Below, in pieces: positions 49,387 through 59,400 of a stretch of 64,000 bases of DNA. The stretch is from Thuidium tamariscinum (Eukaryota; Streptophyta; Bryopsida; Hypnales; Thuidiaceae), in NCBI GenBank assembly GCA_947034885.2, contig OX344758.2, forward strand, positions 20,735,067 through 20,799,066, given 5' to 3'. Under the pieces are notes generated by a model that was not told the DNA's origin, did not search any database, and saw nothing but the letters and a program-made list of their open reading frames with translations. Made by a program: the position numbers and the translations under genes. Within the stretch, counting starts at the first letter, position 1. Each line of letters opens with the position of its first letter.

Positions 49387-50300
49387 GGGTGAATGCAAGA
49401 AACACTTATACTATTTGTTGCATTTTTGGTTTTTGCTAATTTAGTACTATGAGTACTACAAATATTGTGAGTATTATATAGGGTTCGGAAGAAGAAATGT
49501 GGACCATCTATTGAAATTCAAATCTATGGTTTTGATGACACATGGATTGGATCCATGTGTCATCAAAACCATAGATTTGAATTTCAATAGATGGTCTACA
49601 TTTCTTCTTTCGAACTCTACATAATATTCACAATACTTGTAGTACTCATAGTACTAAATCACGAATTTATAGAAAAGAAGTCTACATTGCACAAAATTTG
49701 GACCCCTACTGGGGCTATATAGTCTTATCATGTATCCTAGAGTCCAACTCAAAGATAGAAACTCATAATTATGCTAGAAAATCATAGTTTTTCATTTTCA
49801 TTTTTGGAAATTATTTAGACCATTCAAAAAATTAATATTAAAAATGTTCATTGTTTGTAACTTGAATCTTTTTTCAAATATTGAAACAAAAAATGAAATT
49901 CTATTTTTTATTATTCAAAAATTCATTGGGAATGCTACTCATTTTAGGTCCATGTAGAACTTTATTGCAGTAGACAATCAAAAATCCCTCTTCTTGGAAG
50001 TTGTATTTCTATAGTAGGAAGCACTTTGCAAAATTTCATAAGGTAACTTTTCGAAAAAGGTATTCTATATAGTAATAAAAACCTCCAAATTGTCATTTGT
50101 GACATTCAATCACTAGTACTATTTTAATATTAAATTATTCTTAAAAATTATGAAAAAATTAGGGAACGTGTATAATAGTCATGAATACCTTTTCTATAAA
50201 TCTTAAGAAATTGGAGCTTAATCAAAAAATTTACAGCCAAAAAACAGATTAGCACTTAAGTTGTGACGAAAAATAGTACAAGCGTTTCTTGCATTCACCC
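49387..50300. mobile_element. GGGTGATTGC-family element, copy 4, nested in copy 3
   Basis: The ends are GGGTGAATGCAAGAAAC and TTTCTTGCATTCACCC, a near-perfect inverted pair. A 4-bp duplication AATA flanks it (49383-49386 and 50301-50304). It carries the hairpin 49439-49659 as an extra insertion, which leaves about 690 bp of its own. Confidence 0.6.
49439..49659. mobile_element. Near-perfect 221-bp hairpin MITE
   Basis: Arms of about 109 bp pair around a TGG loop. The inner 40 bp of each arm (ending CATGTGTCATCAAAACC on one side) are a perfect inverted match, and the outer parts differ at about six sites. It has no coding potential. It looks like a young foldback MITE and would give a long double-stranded RNA if transcribed. 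Confidence 0.7.
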
Positions 50301-50510
50301 AATAATACTAAAAATTTCTACATTGGTAGTGTAATATTGAATTGGGGTGTATTTTTGGATATTTAAATATTTTTTTGAATTACAAAAGAATTAAGGAAGG
50401 TATATAATTGTCATGGGTGCCTTTCTTACAAAACTTGAATCATTTAGAGCCAAAAAGTTATGGCTAAAAAATAAATTAGCACACATTGTGTGACACGAAG
50501 TTGTAAACAT

Positions 50511-50663
50511 ACAAAAAACAAGAGGGTATTATCCCCTGGGGTATTTTTTGTAGCATGTAACTATATCCCCCTTTGACTTTTTGTTTTCTGAAAGTCAAGA
50601 GAGGGGTATAATTACATGCTATACAAAATACTCCAAGAGGTAATGCCCTCCCGTTCTTCTTGT
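50511..50663. mobile_element. Small hairpin MITE
   Basis: The left arm contains GTAGCATGTAACTATATCCC and the right arm its inverse, with a short AT-rich loop near 50585. The outer ends are ACAAAAAACAAGAGGG and CCCTCCCGTTCTTCTTGT. It interrupts the GGGTGATTGC element near that element's right end. Confidence 0.5.
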
Positions 50664-50693
50664 GAAAATAATATAGGTGTTTTTTGCAATCCT

Positions 50694-51824
50694 ATTGAAA
50701 CCAAAATACAAGACAAAATAAGTGGCTAGGGTTTGTCTTTTCTACTACAATATTTAATCATCCAATAAAATAAAAGAACTTAGGCAGTTAGGCTTGCTAA
50801 AGTCTAAACAGAAACTTGCCATGGCTCAATAAATCCTTATTTCATAATGTCCATTTTTTTACTTTTCAATGTTAATGTGGCACCATCCCATGGACAATGC
50901 ATCACCATTGCCATTTCAAGTTACTACTCATAATTTCTCTTTTCAACTTGCTTCTTACATCCTTGGATCATGAAGATCAAAGGCTATGATAAAAAAATGT
51001 ACAATTACTATTGTACTTATGGTAACTAATTCACCACTAGTGCAGCTCATTGGTTATCTAATACAAAACTTCACCTGGTATTGAAGCATCAATTGTGGGT
51101 TTGGAACAAAACAATAGCAAGAGCATAATTCAGGAGGAGCGAGGAAGGAGAATTTTGTAGGTTGCTTTCGCTTCTTGAAGAATGATGAGCCACTACTAGA
51201 AATCTAGAATAAGGGGGGGGGGGGAGTGCAACATTTGTAGCAACGCCTATGGTGCTATCAAGAACAAAGCAATGCTTGAAGTAACATTTGGCAAGAAGCA
51301 ATTTTCTAAACAATGTTTAAGCAATGTTTAATGAGGGAACTCCTATTTATTGTGTTCCCAATGAGTTTCCATCTTCATTCTTTGTTGAGGGCAATATCCC
51401 ATAAACATTGTGCTTCATGAGGCTCCTATCAAGTATAAGAGGCATGGCTCTCTTTTACTTAACGACACATTTTGAATATTTCTACAACCAAAGAAGTTCA
51501 AGACCTGTTGAATATTGTACTATACTCTGCATAGTATATGGAATAGTATATTTTATTGTCCATAGAAAACCATATAGATTGTATATCATATTGTATAAAT
51601 ATTGTATACTAAACTAAATTTTTAATTGGTCTAAAATGTTGAAAATCTACCTTCACACTAGTAGACAAATTATTGGGAACAAATGTACAATATTTCCAAA
51701 GAAGAGAACAAGTACAATAACATGAGAACTCTAAATTACCTACGTAAGTACGCTTTGCATGGCGTGCCATCATGTTGATTGATCAAGAAGCTCTCATGCC
51801 CTATTATCCCTCCCGACCTGCTGA
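50694..51824. other. Intergenic sequence, nothing recognised
   Basis: A G11 run lies near 51212 and a CACTACTAGAAA end-like word at 51190, but no matching partner end was found. No gene is supported. Confidence 0.45.
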
Positions 51825-51970
51825 GCGCGGACTCTCATCAAATCATAATGTAGTTCTCTCTCTCTCTCTCTTGGAAGCACAGCTGCGCGTAGACTCTCAT
51901 CAGATCAGAATGTAGTTCTCTCTCTCTCTCTTGGAAGCACAGCTGCGCTCAGACTCTCATTATCTCAGGC
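51825..51970 (+). repeat. 60-bp tandem repeat with CT microsatellite, 2.4 units
   Basis: The units start GCGCGG, GCGCGT and GCGCTC at 51825, 51885 and 51945. Each has ACTCTCATC, then TGTAGTT(CT)n, then TTGGAAGCACAGCT. CT-rich tracts of this kind are common in plant promoters and 5' leaders. The array stands about 200 bp before the uncertain ORF at 52164. Confidence 0.6.
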
Positions 51971-52163
51971 TGGTGGAGGGATCAAAATGAACGGAACTGA
52001 TGAGGTTGTAGTTGGATTCGTTAGACTAGCGCATAAGACTGACTTGAGGAAGTTCGATTGGCTATTTTTATTAGCATTTGCTGAGATATCATGAGTGTTG
52101 GTATATTTCACGGGCGGGTGTTTGCACAAGTTGTGCTGTTGGAAGGTTTTGAGAGCACGGATC

Positions 52164-52547
52164 ATGATGTGTGTTTTACGAATCCCCGGTGTTAGATGGC
52201 TAGCAGAGCCAATTGGAAGGGATCTGGACATTGGAAGGCGTGGTTTATGGTTTGGATTCATGGGATTCTTGCATAGGATTCTTAGAGTTCTAGTCAGGAT
52301 GATTGGGAAGTTTTGGTTGTGGTTGCGACACTATAGTGAGGCTTACCTCATCCCCCTAGTTTCCCTTCCCCTTCCCGATATTGAGCTTCAGCTAGTACCA
52401 AACTTCCCTCCAATTCCTCTAGATGGTGTGAACCGAGTTGGGTATTGGCAACCCGATATCCAATTTGTTAGACAAGATGTTGCATGGCACCCGATAGTAG
52501 GCACACTAGCTCAAATGGAAGAACGGAATAATAAGAAGACTGAATAA
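52164..52547 (+). CDS. Uncertain ORF, 127 residues, no known family
   Basis: From the first ATG the frame gives 127 residues. It has a basic, aromatic segment (GFLHRILRVLVRMIGKFWLW) that could be an amphipathic or membrane-near helix, followed by a proline-rich part (PLPDIELQLVPNFPPIPL). I do not recognise a domain. The region is GC-richer than its flanks and follows a CT-rich tandem repeat, which would suit a young gene or a captured fragment. It may equally be a chance frame. Two short frames before it (51987 and 52091) end without clear splice sites. Confidence 0.2.
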   Translation: MMCVLRIPGVRWLAEPIGRDLDIGRRGLWFGFMGFLHRILRVLVRMIGKFWLWLRHYSEAYLIPLVSLPLPDIELQLVPNFPPIPLDGVNRVGYWQPDIQFVRQDVAWHPIVGTLAQMEERNNKKTE

Positions 52548-52630
52548 CAAGAAGGTATGCAGATGTTCGAAATTTTCACTACAAGGGATGTAGTGGTTTT
52601 CAGTATGACACTTAAGTATGAAATTTTTGA

Positions 52631-52826
52631 TACTATAAGAAACCTATGTTTTAGATGACGGATTTTAGATAACATTCAATGTAGCAACCCGTATTTTTAT
52701 GTCCAAACTAATGTCCGCCATAACATCAAGATGTTATGGCGGACATTAGTTTGGACATAAAAACACGGGTTGATACATTGAATGTTATTTAAAATTCGTC
52801 ATCTAAAACATAGGTTTCTTATAATG
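52631..52826. mobile_element. CACTA-type palindromic MITE
   Basis: The ends are TACTATAAGAAACC and the inverse of CATTATAAGAAACC, consistent with a CACTATAAGAAACC consensus. The 196 bp fold into arms of about 96 bp around a 2-base loop at CATCAAGATG, with few mismatches. It shares the CCGTGTTTTTATGTC block with the MITE at 2496-2711. Confidence 0.6.
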
Positions 52827-52829
52827 CAA

Positions 52830-54180
52830 ATAACCCTTGACAATGCTAGAGAACTGTCCTCATTCAGATAATTAGTAAACAGAAACTGGAGAACTAAATG
52901 AGTCACAAGAAGTCAAAAAAGTAGTTCATGAGCGGTCAAAAATGAGGTCTGTTTGCCACTCAGGGGGGCACTACTGCACTTAGAGAATTTATATACATCC
53001 ACATGCGATTAAGTGAATTCTACAACCTCCTAATACTTTTTCATAAACTATAATTTCAAACTATAATTTTGAACTTTGTTTAATAATGTCTATAGGCTTC
53101 TATTGCTAAAAACTTTCATCTTAAATAACATATCATATGTTTTCTAGAAGAAGTTGAAAAATGAACTAAACTAGCATGTTTTTCAACTCAAATATTTATA
53201 GAGATCACATTTAGAGAACTATTGCCTCAAATATTCAAGAAAAAGAAACTTTCAATAGGAAGCTAATTTTTAGGATTTTATTTTTATTTTTTAGACATAT
53301 AAAAAGTAAATAAAGTAGGGGTGTGAAAGTTATTTTTAGCTTTAGAGTGTACCTTTTTACTTCAAAATTTTATAACTAATGATCATTAACAAGAAAAAAT
53401 ATCAATAATTCAAAACATAATCTTTAAAAGTAGGAATATATATTTTTATTTTATTTTATTTTATTTTATTTTTTAAAATTAAAATTTTAGGACATAAAGT
53501 AGAGGTTGTAGGTTTTAAATGCACATGACGTGTATAAGAATTCTAAGTGCACCCCCCAAGGTTTGCCAACACTTGAAAACTAGTAAGTTAATTCCTATCA
53601 ATATATTTTGGAAACAATTTCATGTTGTTTAAAATTGTAGAAAACGTCAGGATGACGCCACGCTACGTACGCCACGTCAAGACGACCGACTACTAGAAAG
53701 GAACTATCAATGTTCCATTGGACAACTACAATAAGCAGGTCCACTGATGCGGCGAAGTGCTAAGTCAACCTCCAATGAAAAAGAGAATATATATAGTATA
53801 AATTTGCATTGTAGATAAATGCTCTTTTAAAGCCCTAAAAGAAAAAAATATTATTTTTTTGGATACAAGAGATGTCATCTTCCAAAATAGTATGCCCACG
53901 TTTTGTATTGCTAAGACATGCGTTTTGGGGTCGATTCTCGATCATTTGAGACTAATAGAGACCACGCGAAGAATGTCACGATGCCATCTGGCTACGATCA
54001 CACGGTTGATTCGACGAGCACAGCTCTCCTAGCGTGGCACACAAAACAATGTGGCACCCAGTCTTTGGAAACAGAATTGACAACCCATGCCATGGACTGC
54101 ACTCACAAGAAACTGCCAGTGATATACTGGAGGCTGACTGGATTCACTTTGGAACCACTCCAAGCAATATTCATTTAGAC
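52830..54180. other. Intergenic sequence, nothing recognised
   Basis: A TTTTA microsatellite lies at 53443-53475. A short GC-richer patch at 53640-54060 has an 86-codon frame without a known domain. No gene is supported. Confidence 0.45.
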
Positions 54181-55500
54181 AAAACTCCAATTAGGAAAGC
54201 ACTGATACAACCAGACATTCAACCACTCCAACTAGGCAATTAAACATACACAGGTAAGCACACCAAATTGGAAATTACACAGATAGCAACTGAGCTTCAT
54301 TGCTCCAATTAGCATAACAAATATTCAATCAAATCACCAAAATCATATGACTACAACCACACACACAACCAATTTGATATGAAATTTTCCTTCATTTAAT
54401 CAAATTGGTGACGAAAATCACCGTTACAAATTGTTATTTTAAATGTTCATGTTCATAGAAATTATCTCATATTCACTCAAAATATATCTCTAATTTCTCT
54501 TCTGCTAGCAAACAAACAATTAACTCCGATTAGGCTCATAACACCACAACATAATATTGCAATTAAGTTCTCATCTAACTTCCATCTTGCACTAATCTGC
54601 CTGATAACACAACACTCCCGAATAGGATCTCATCTCTTCGGCACACAACTATTCCAAGTTCGAATCTAATTCAGATCTTCACACCAACTTGGTAAAACAT
54701 ACATTTACTGTATCTCACTTCCTTAAAGCACACACTTCCATAAATTTCACATCACACTCCTCCTTCCCAATCAACTCCCGACTAGGAAAATTCTTCAGCT
54801 TCATATCTGCACATCAGACCACTGCCATACACTAGCGCACAAACATCCCGACTAGGACATTGACACACACCAACTGACCCGACCTTGGATCAACTTCAAC
54901 TAACACAGATACAATTCCCAACTGGGAATCACACACTCAAATACAAGAACACACAAGAAAGCAAATACGCAGCCTGACCAATTGGGACTCGCACTGGAAA
55001 TTCGCTCAAACAATGGGTGAAAGAAAAATGAATCAAAAATGAGACCAAATAGGAAAGAGAAAGATGGAGACCAACCGCCTCAACCAACTCAGCAACACCA
55101 ACTGAATCAACCGACATCCCCATTTGGCAACCCACATCCACCTCAACCAACCTACTTGGATAAAGCAAAACAAACATCCTAATTGGTAGCAACCCACAAC
55201 CCATCTCTCGACTAGGAAATCAGACTGCACAATCCTACGCATTCAAACCCAAATCGGACACACTTCAATAACCCAAAACGAAATTTTTATCTCACAAGGT
55301 AAACCAACTCGGATTGACACAAGGAACTCTACCTAGCTTGAACTTCAGCACAAACCAACTCCAAATTGTAGAAAAATACCACTGAAATTTGCCAAATTAC
55401 CACACCACTGTACAATTAGGTAACCAAAACCCAAAATTTAGTCACAAAACTTCAACAAAAAATTGCAAAAATTCTATCCAACTCGGTTATCTACATGCCC
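54180..55500. repeat. Large cluster of CCRAYTNGG-like words
   Basis: About twenty near-palindromic 9-mers of the kind CCAATTAGG, CCAACTAGG, CCCGACTAGG, CCGATTAGG, CCAACTTGG and CCTAATTGG are scattered through 1.3 kb of A- and C-rich sequence. The same word class appears at 35870-36150. No coding region is present. The structure resembles an array of protein-binding sites or a decayed short tandem repeat. Confidence 0.4.
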
Positions 55501-56678
55501 TTCATCTATCTTAAAGGAATAGCAAGAAATAGTTGTATTTACTAAATTCACTAGGTCTATAAGGTCTAGGGTTCAATGATTATTAATGTTTGTAGCCAAA
55601 GTCCAACATTCTAGTTAGATGGAGGAAACAAAATCCTTCATCATTATGTTTATAGAACTTTTGGAATAAAGCTAAAGCATGGTCAGTTATTTCTTTTTGT
55701 AACTTGTTTGCAACTTTGAAATGTATCGAGCCAATTTTTTTCAAATCATTGAAAAGTATTTGCTGAAGTCATTACCGTATGTGAATGTGAGTATAGAAAC
55801 ATGTTGATTTAGCAATAATGTAAAATTAGTATCATTACAAATCTAAATAATTTTTGGAATCCAAACAAGTAACTAGACTATGATTAATTGTGTTTTGAGA
55901 GCATTTCCATATTTTTTGAATAAGGTACCTACTCAAACTTCTTCACATATAACTTTTGTCAATGCAAAGCCTCCTTTGTGTTGGACAATTAGCTAGTTAG
56001 TTGTCCAAGGCAGATTGCCCCCCTCATTGCTTCAACCAAAGGTAATTGTAAAAAATCGCCCTCTATTTTTTGTCATCTATTATGGTATTCTTTACTCCCT
56101 TTGACTAATTTGGAGCCTTTGATTGCAAATATGAAAAGAAAATTTTCCAAACTTTATCATGTATTGCAAATAAAAAAATTCCAATGTTTTCTCCACGAGT
56201 AAATTACAAGGCAATCACGGGTCAAATTCACCCTAGCCTCTACAATCTAATTGGATAGAGTAGGTAGAGTCAATTGACCCCCTTTTTCTTGTTTCCCCCA
56301 AATCATTCTACAGGTGTAGGCAAAAAGAAGATCCTCTAAATTGTGCTTGATTAATTTATCTCTTATACCTCCCCTAACTAATTTGGAGCTCCTAATTCAA
56401 GATATAAACTTTAAATTTGCACATTATATCATGTGTTGGAATTAAAATAAAAACTTTAGTGCTCTTTATTGAAGACAAGTAAAGGATCTATTCACCCCAA
56501 TTGTCAAAGCCAACAATAGAATGATATTTCAATGTGCTCTAATTTAAAATAGTGCAAGACTACAAGTACATATGGTAAATGAATGTCACTTGTAAAGAAT
56601 AGCTTACATAAGATGTTAAATTGTGACATTGAAGGTGGGCTTGACCAAGTGCATAGGTGGCAAAATCATGATCCTATA
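55501..56678. other. Intergenic sequence, nothing recognised
   Basis: AT-rich. No element ends or coding bias were seen. Confidence 0.5.
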
Positions 56679-56917
56679 CACTAGAAGAAATCCTTGTTAT
56701 TTTCAGCGCAGCACGTCAGGTAGTTTGTGTTGAAGCCATGTTGCTGAAAACGCGGAAAAAACACAAAAAAACGCGTTTTCTGTGTTTTTCAGCGTTTTTT
56801 CAGTGTTTTTTCAGTGTTTTCAAGGTTTTCCTGCGTTTTCAGCAACGCAGTCTCAACACAATCTACCTGACGTACTGCGTTGAAATTAACAGCGTTTTCA
56901 GTGTTTTTCTTCTAGTG
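56679..56917. mobile_element. CACTA-type MITE
   Basis: The ends are CACTAGAAGAAATCC and TTTTTCTTCTAGTG. The subterminal blocks ACGTCAGGTAG and CTACCTGACGT are inverted copies. The middle is built of repeated CAGTGTTTTT/CAGCGTTTTT words. The flanks are TATA on both sides, so the exact target duplication is ambiguous. Confidence 0.65.
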
Positions 56918-57128
56918 TATAGGACTGCAATGTAGCAAGACAACAACCCTATGGGACCACAAACTTGTAGGACAATGACCCTAACAAAATTGAAGACAAC
57001 AACCACCACCCAATTCTTAGACAAAGATATGGTTTTAGGGTTTAAAATAGTGGTATATGATTTTAATTTTTTCTTAAACTATGAACTAATTTAAACATTC
57101 CACATTGTTTGATTTACCTCCTATCATC

Positions 57129-57131
<3 letters not shown>

Positions 57132-57190
<59 letters not shown>
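57132..57190. repeat. (TA)n microsatellite
   Basis: About 29 uninterrupted TA units. Confidence 0.95.
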
Positions 57191-57198
<8 letters not shown>

Positions 57199-57844
57199 AG
57201 AGTTGTCTTCTCAATTGAAAGCACAAATAATGAATGGCTTTTGAAGCAAATTAAGGTAGATGTGATGTCATGCCACATCAATGTGGATCCATTTCAAATG
57301 CATGATTTAACATCCTATAGAGAAGGATAAAATTCAAATAACTTTTTCAAAATTCTATAGCTATACTAAAATAAAATTTTGTAGCATAGTACACATAAAC
57401 ATATTTCAAAATTGATGTAGAATATATAAAGTTCGATCCATGTCTATTTCCTAAGTTTGTACTTCACAGCAATACATGCAAATTTAGGGATACTCATGTA
57501 TACAACAATGTACCCCAAAGATGCAATCTATCCTTAGCAAGCCTCTAGCTAATTGAAGATTTGCTACCTTTGATCTAGACAAGGGAGAAAATGCCCCCCT
57601 ATTGGAAAATTGAATAATTTTCTTTTCAAAAAAAAGGCTTTGAATCCATGCTATTGATTTTTTTCAAAAAAACGTTGACCCCCCATCTTGTTGTCAATCT
57701 TAAAAAAAAAAAACTTTCATACATTAAAGATATTTATACTAGTGTAATTGCCTCATATATAGAACACTATGTACTAAATATATTTGGATATTGTATATAA
57801 AATATGAATGTGTTATGTATAGAAAAATGCATTGGTACAAGATG
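57191..57844. other. Intergenic sequence, nothing recognised
   Basis: AT-rich, no structure of note. Confidence 0.5.
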
Positions 57845-58980
57845 TGGAATATTGATACTAAAAGTGGTAGTTTGTCATTTTTCACAATTATCTAATCAAA
57901 AGGTACAAACACAATACACTTACTTCCTCACATTATATTTATAAATGAGCATTTCAAAGGGATACAAAATTACCACAATCTATTGGTGTGTGCTAGGTGT
58001 CCATTTGAATTATATATGATAGTGATGTGTGAGTGCCTTTGATTCTTTAATTGGAGACAAATAGAATAAAGAGTTACTATATCCAATCCATTTTCTAAGA
58101 CAATTGGACAACAATGGTTGAATGTAGTGTGTCAATAATTGGTACCACTTGGTTTTGGACAAGATTTTGATTGTACATGTTGTATGAAGGTGTACATTAG
58201 AATTATATATGATAGTAGTATGTTAATTCTTTTGATTGTTTGATTGAAGACAAATAGAATAGATAGTATGATGTGCCCAATCCACCTTATAGGATAACAA
58301 TAGTTGAATGTATCGTCTCAATAATTAATATGATTTGGTTTCAATGCAGATAAGATACCAATTGTACAAGTTGTATAATGCAAGTGTACATTAGAGTTAT
58401 ATTTGACAGGGATATATCATTGCCTTTCATTGCTTGATTGGAGACAAATATAATATACTTAATCCATCTAGTAGAATGACAATGCAATGTACTCAAAAGT
58501 GGTAGTCATTCTTGATCAATTGATTAGCCCCCATCCTATCCCAAAAAACTAGTAGCCATTGATCTTTTAAGAAAAACAAACACTTTGTTATTATTGATCT
58601 TGGATATTGATATTGGTATACAAATGGGGGATATGGTATATATAGAGAGAGATACAGAAGATAGATACAAAAACTAATTAACCAACATATCCATTGTCTA
58701 ATAAGTTTATTTTGAAAAATATAAGATTGAGAAGGGGGGGGGGGCGTACTTATTGAAATTTTAAGATTATTTTCAGATCAAATTATTTTTTAGACCCCCC
58801 AAATAAAATATATGGGGAGTCTAAAAAATAATTTGATTTAAAAAGAGTGCATTGTATCACAATTCACTATAAAGTGGTAGTAATTGCCAATGGCCAAATG
58901 TAGTGTCTCAATGATTAATACAACTTGGTTTTGAATAAGATTCTAATTGTACAAGTTGTATGAGGTATGGCATTAGAATA
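57845..58980 (-). repeat. 190-bp tandem array, inverted partner of 21.1-21.8 kb
   Basis: Units recur near 58158 and 58347, and one more part lies near 58935 after an unrelated interruption that includes a G9 run at 58735. Inverted blocks of the 21-kb array are present (AAGATTTTGATTGTACA, ATTGGAGACAAATAGAATA), with the same non-tandem tail at 57845-57960. Confidence 0.6.
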
Positions 58981-58994
58981 CACTCTTTTTTGTT

Positions 58995-59400
58995 GTATTT
59001 AAAGACTATGATTTTTAGACACACTACTAACGAACATTCCATCGGCAATCAATAGGGTATAATAACTCCAACCAAGGTTGAAATAAATTTCCATTTTCTC
59101 TTTGGAGTGTGTGTTTCTGTACTTTTTCAAGGTTTGAACCAATACATTCATAACATATAAGTGAGCAAGAAAGTAAGAATCAATGAGGGGGAAAGTAGTT
59201 CTTGAATAATTAATATTGGATGACTCTAAATCTATGTTGGGCATAGGTCAAGCCCAAATTTTGCCTTTCAAAATTCATAGTAATTTCAATTCCAAGAGAT
59301 AAAATTACCAATTTGTTTGCAAATCTTGTCATTTATATCAATGCACCTCTACATTTATTTATTTTGCCTTGCACTACCTTAAATCATGTTCAAAATGTGC
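58995..59400 (-). repeat. Dispersed repeat, minus-strand copy (partner at 8820-9200)
   Basis: This is an inverted match of 8820-9200. The minus-strand frame 58999-59244 shares NVLVQTLKKYRNTHSKEKM-like sequence with the other copy's frame, but its beginning is out of phase. It lies directly beside the tandem array, as a fixed neighbour would. Confidence 0.5.

Larger units (their letters stand above)
48894..50693. mobile_element. GGGTGATTGC-family element, copy 3, with two insertions
   Basis: The left end is AGGTGATTGCAAGAAAC and the right end is TTTTTTGCAATCCT. Blocks of copy 1 appear on both sides of a second family member (49387-50300) and of a small hairpin MITE (50511-50663). Without these it is about 730 bp, the family's usual length. 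It is non-coding. Confidence 0.5.

Noticed and set aside
51190-53700. CACTACTAGAAA at 51190 as an end of a CACTA element reaching 53.7 kb
   Set aside because: The candidate partner near 53690 is in the same orientation and has no matching duplication.
56540-56554. TAATTTAAAATAGTG word shared with both EBS/SHL-like promoters
   Set aside because: A single short AT-rich word without further similarity around it. Chance is likely.
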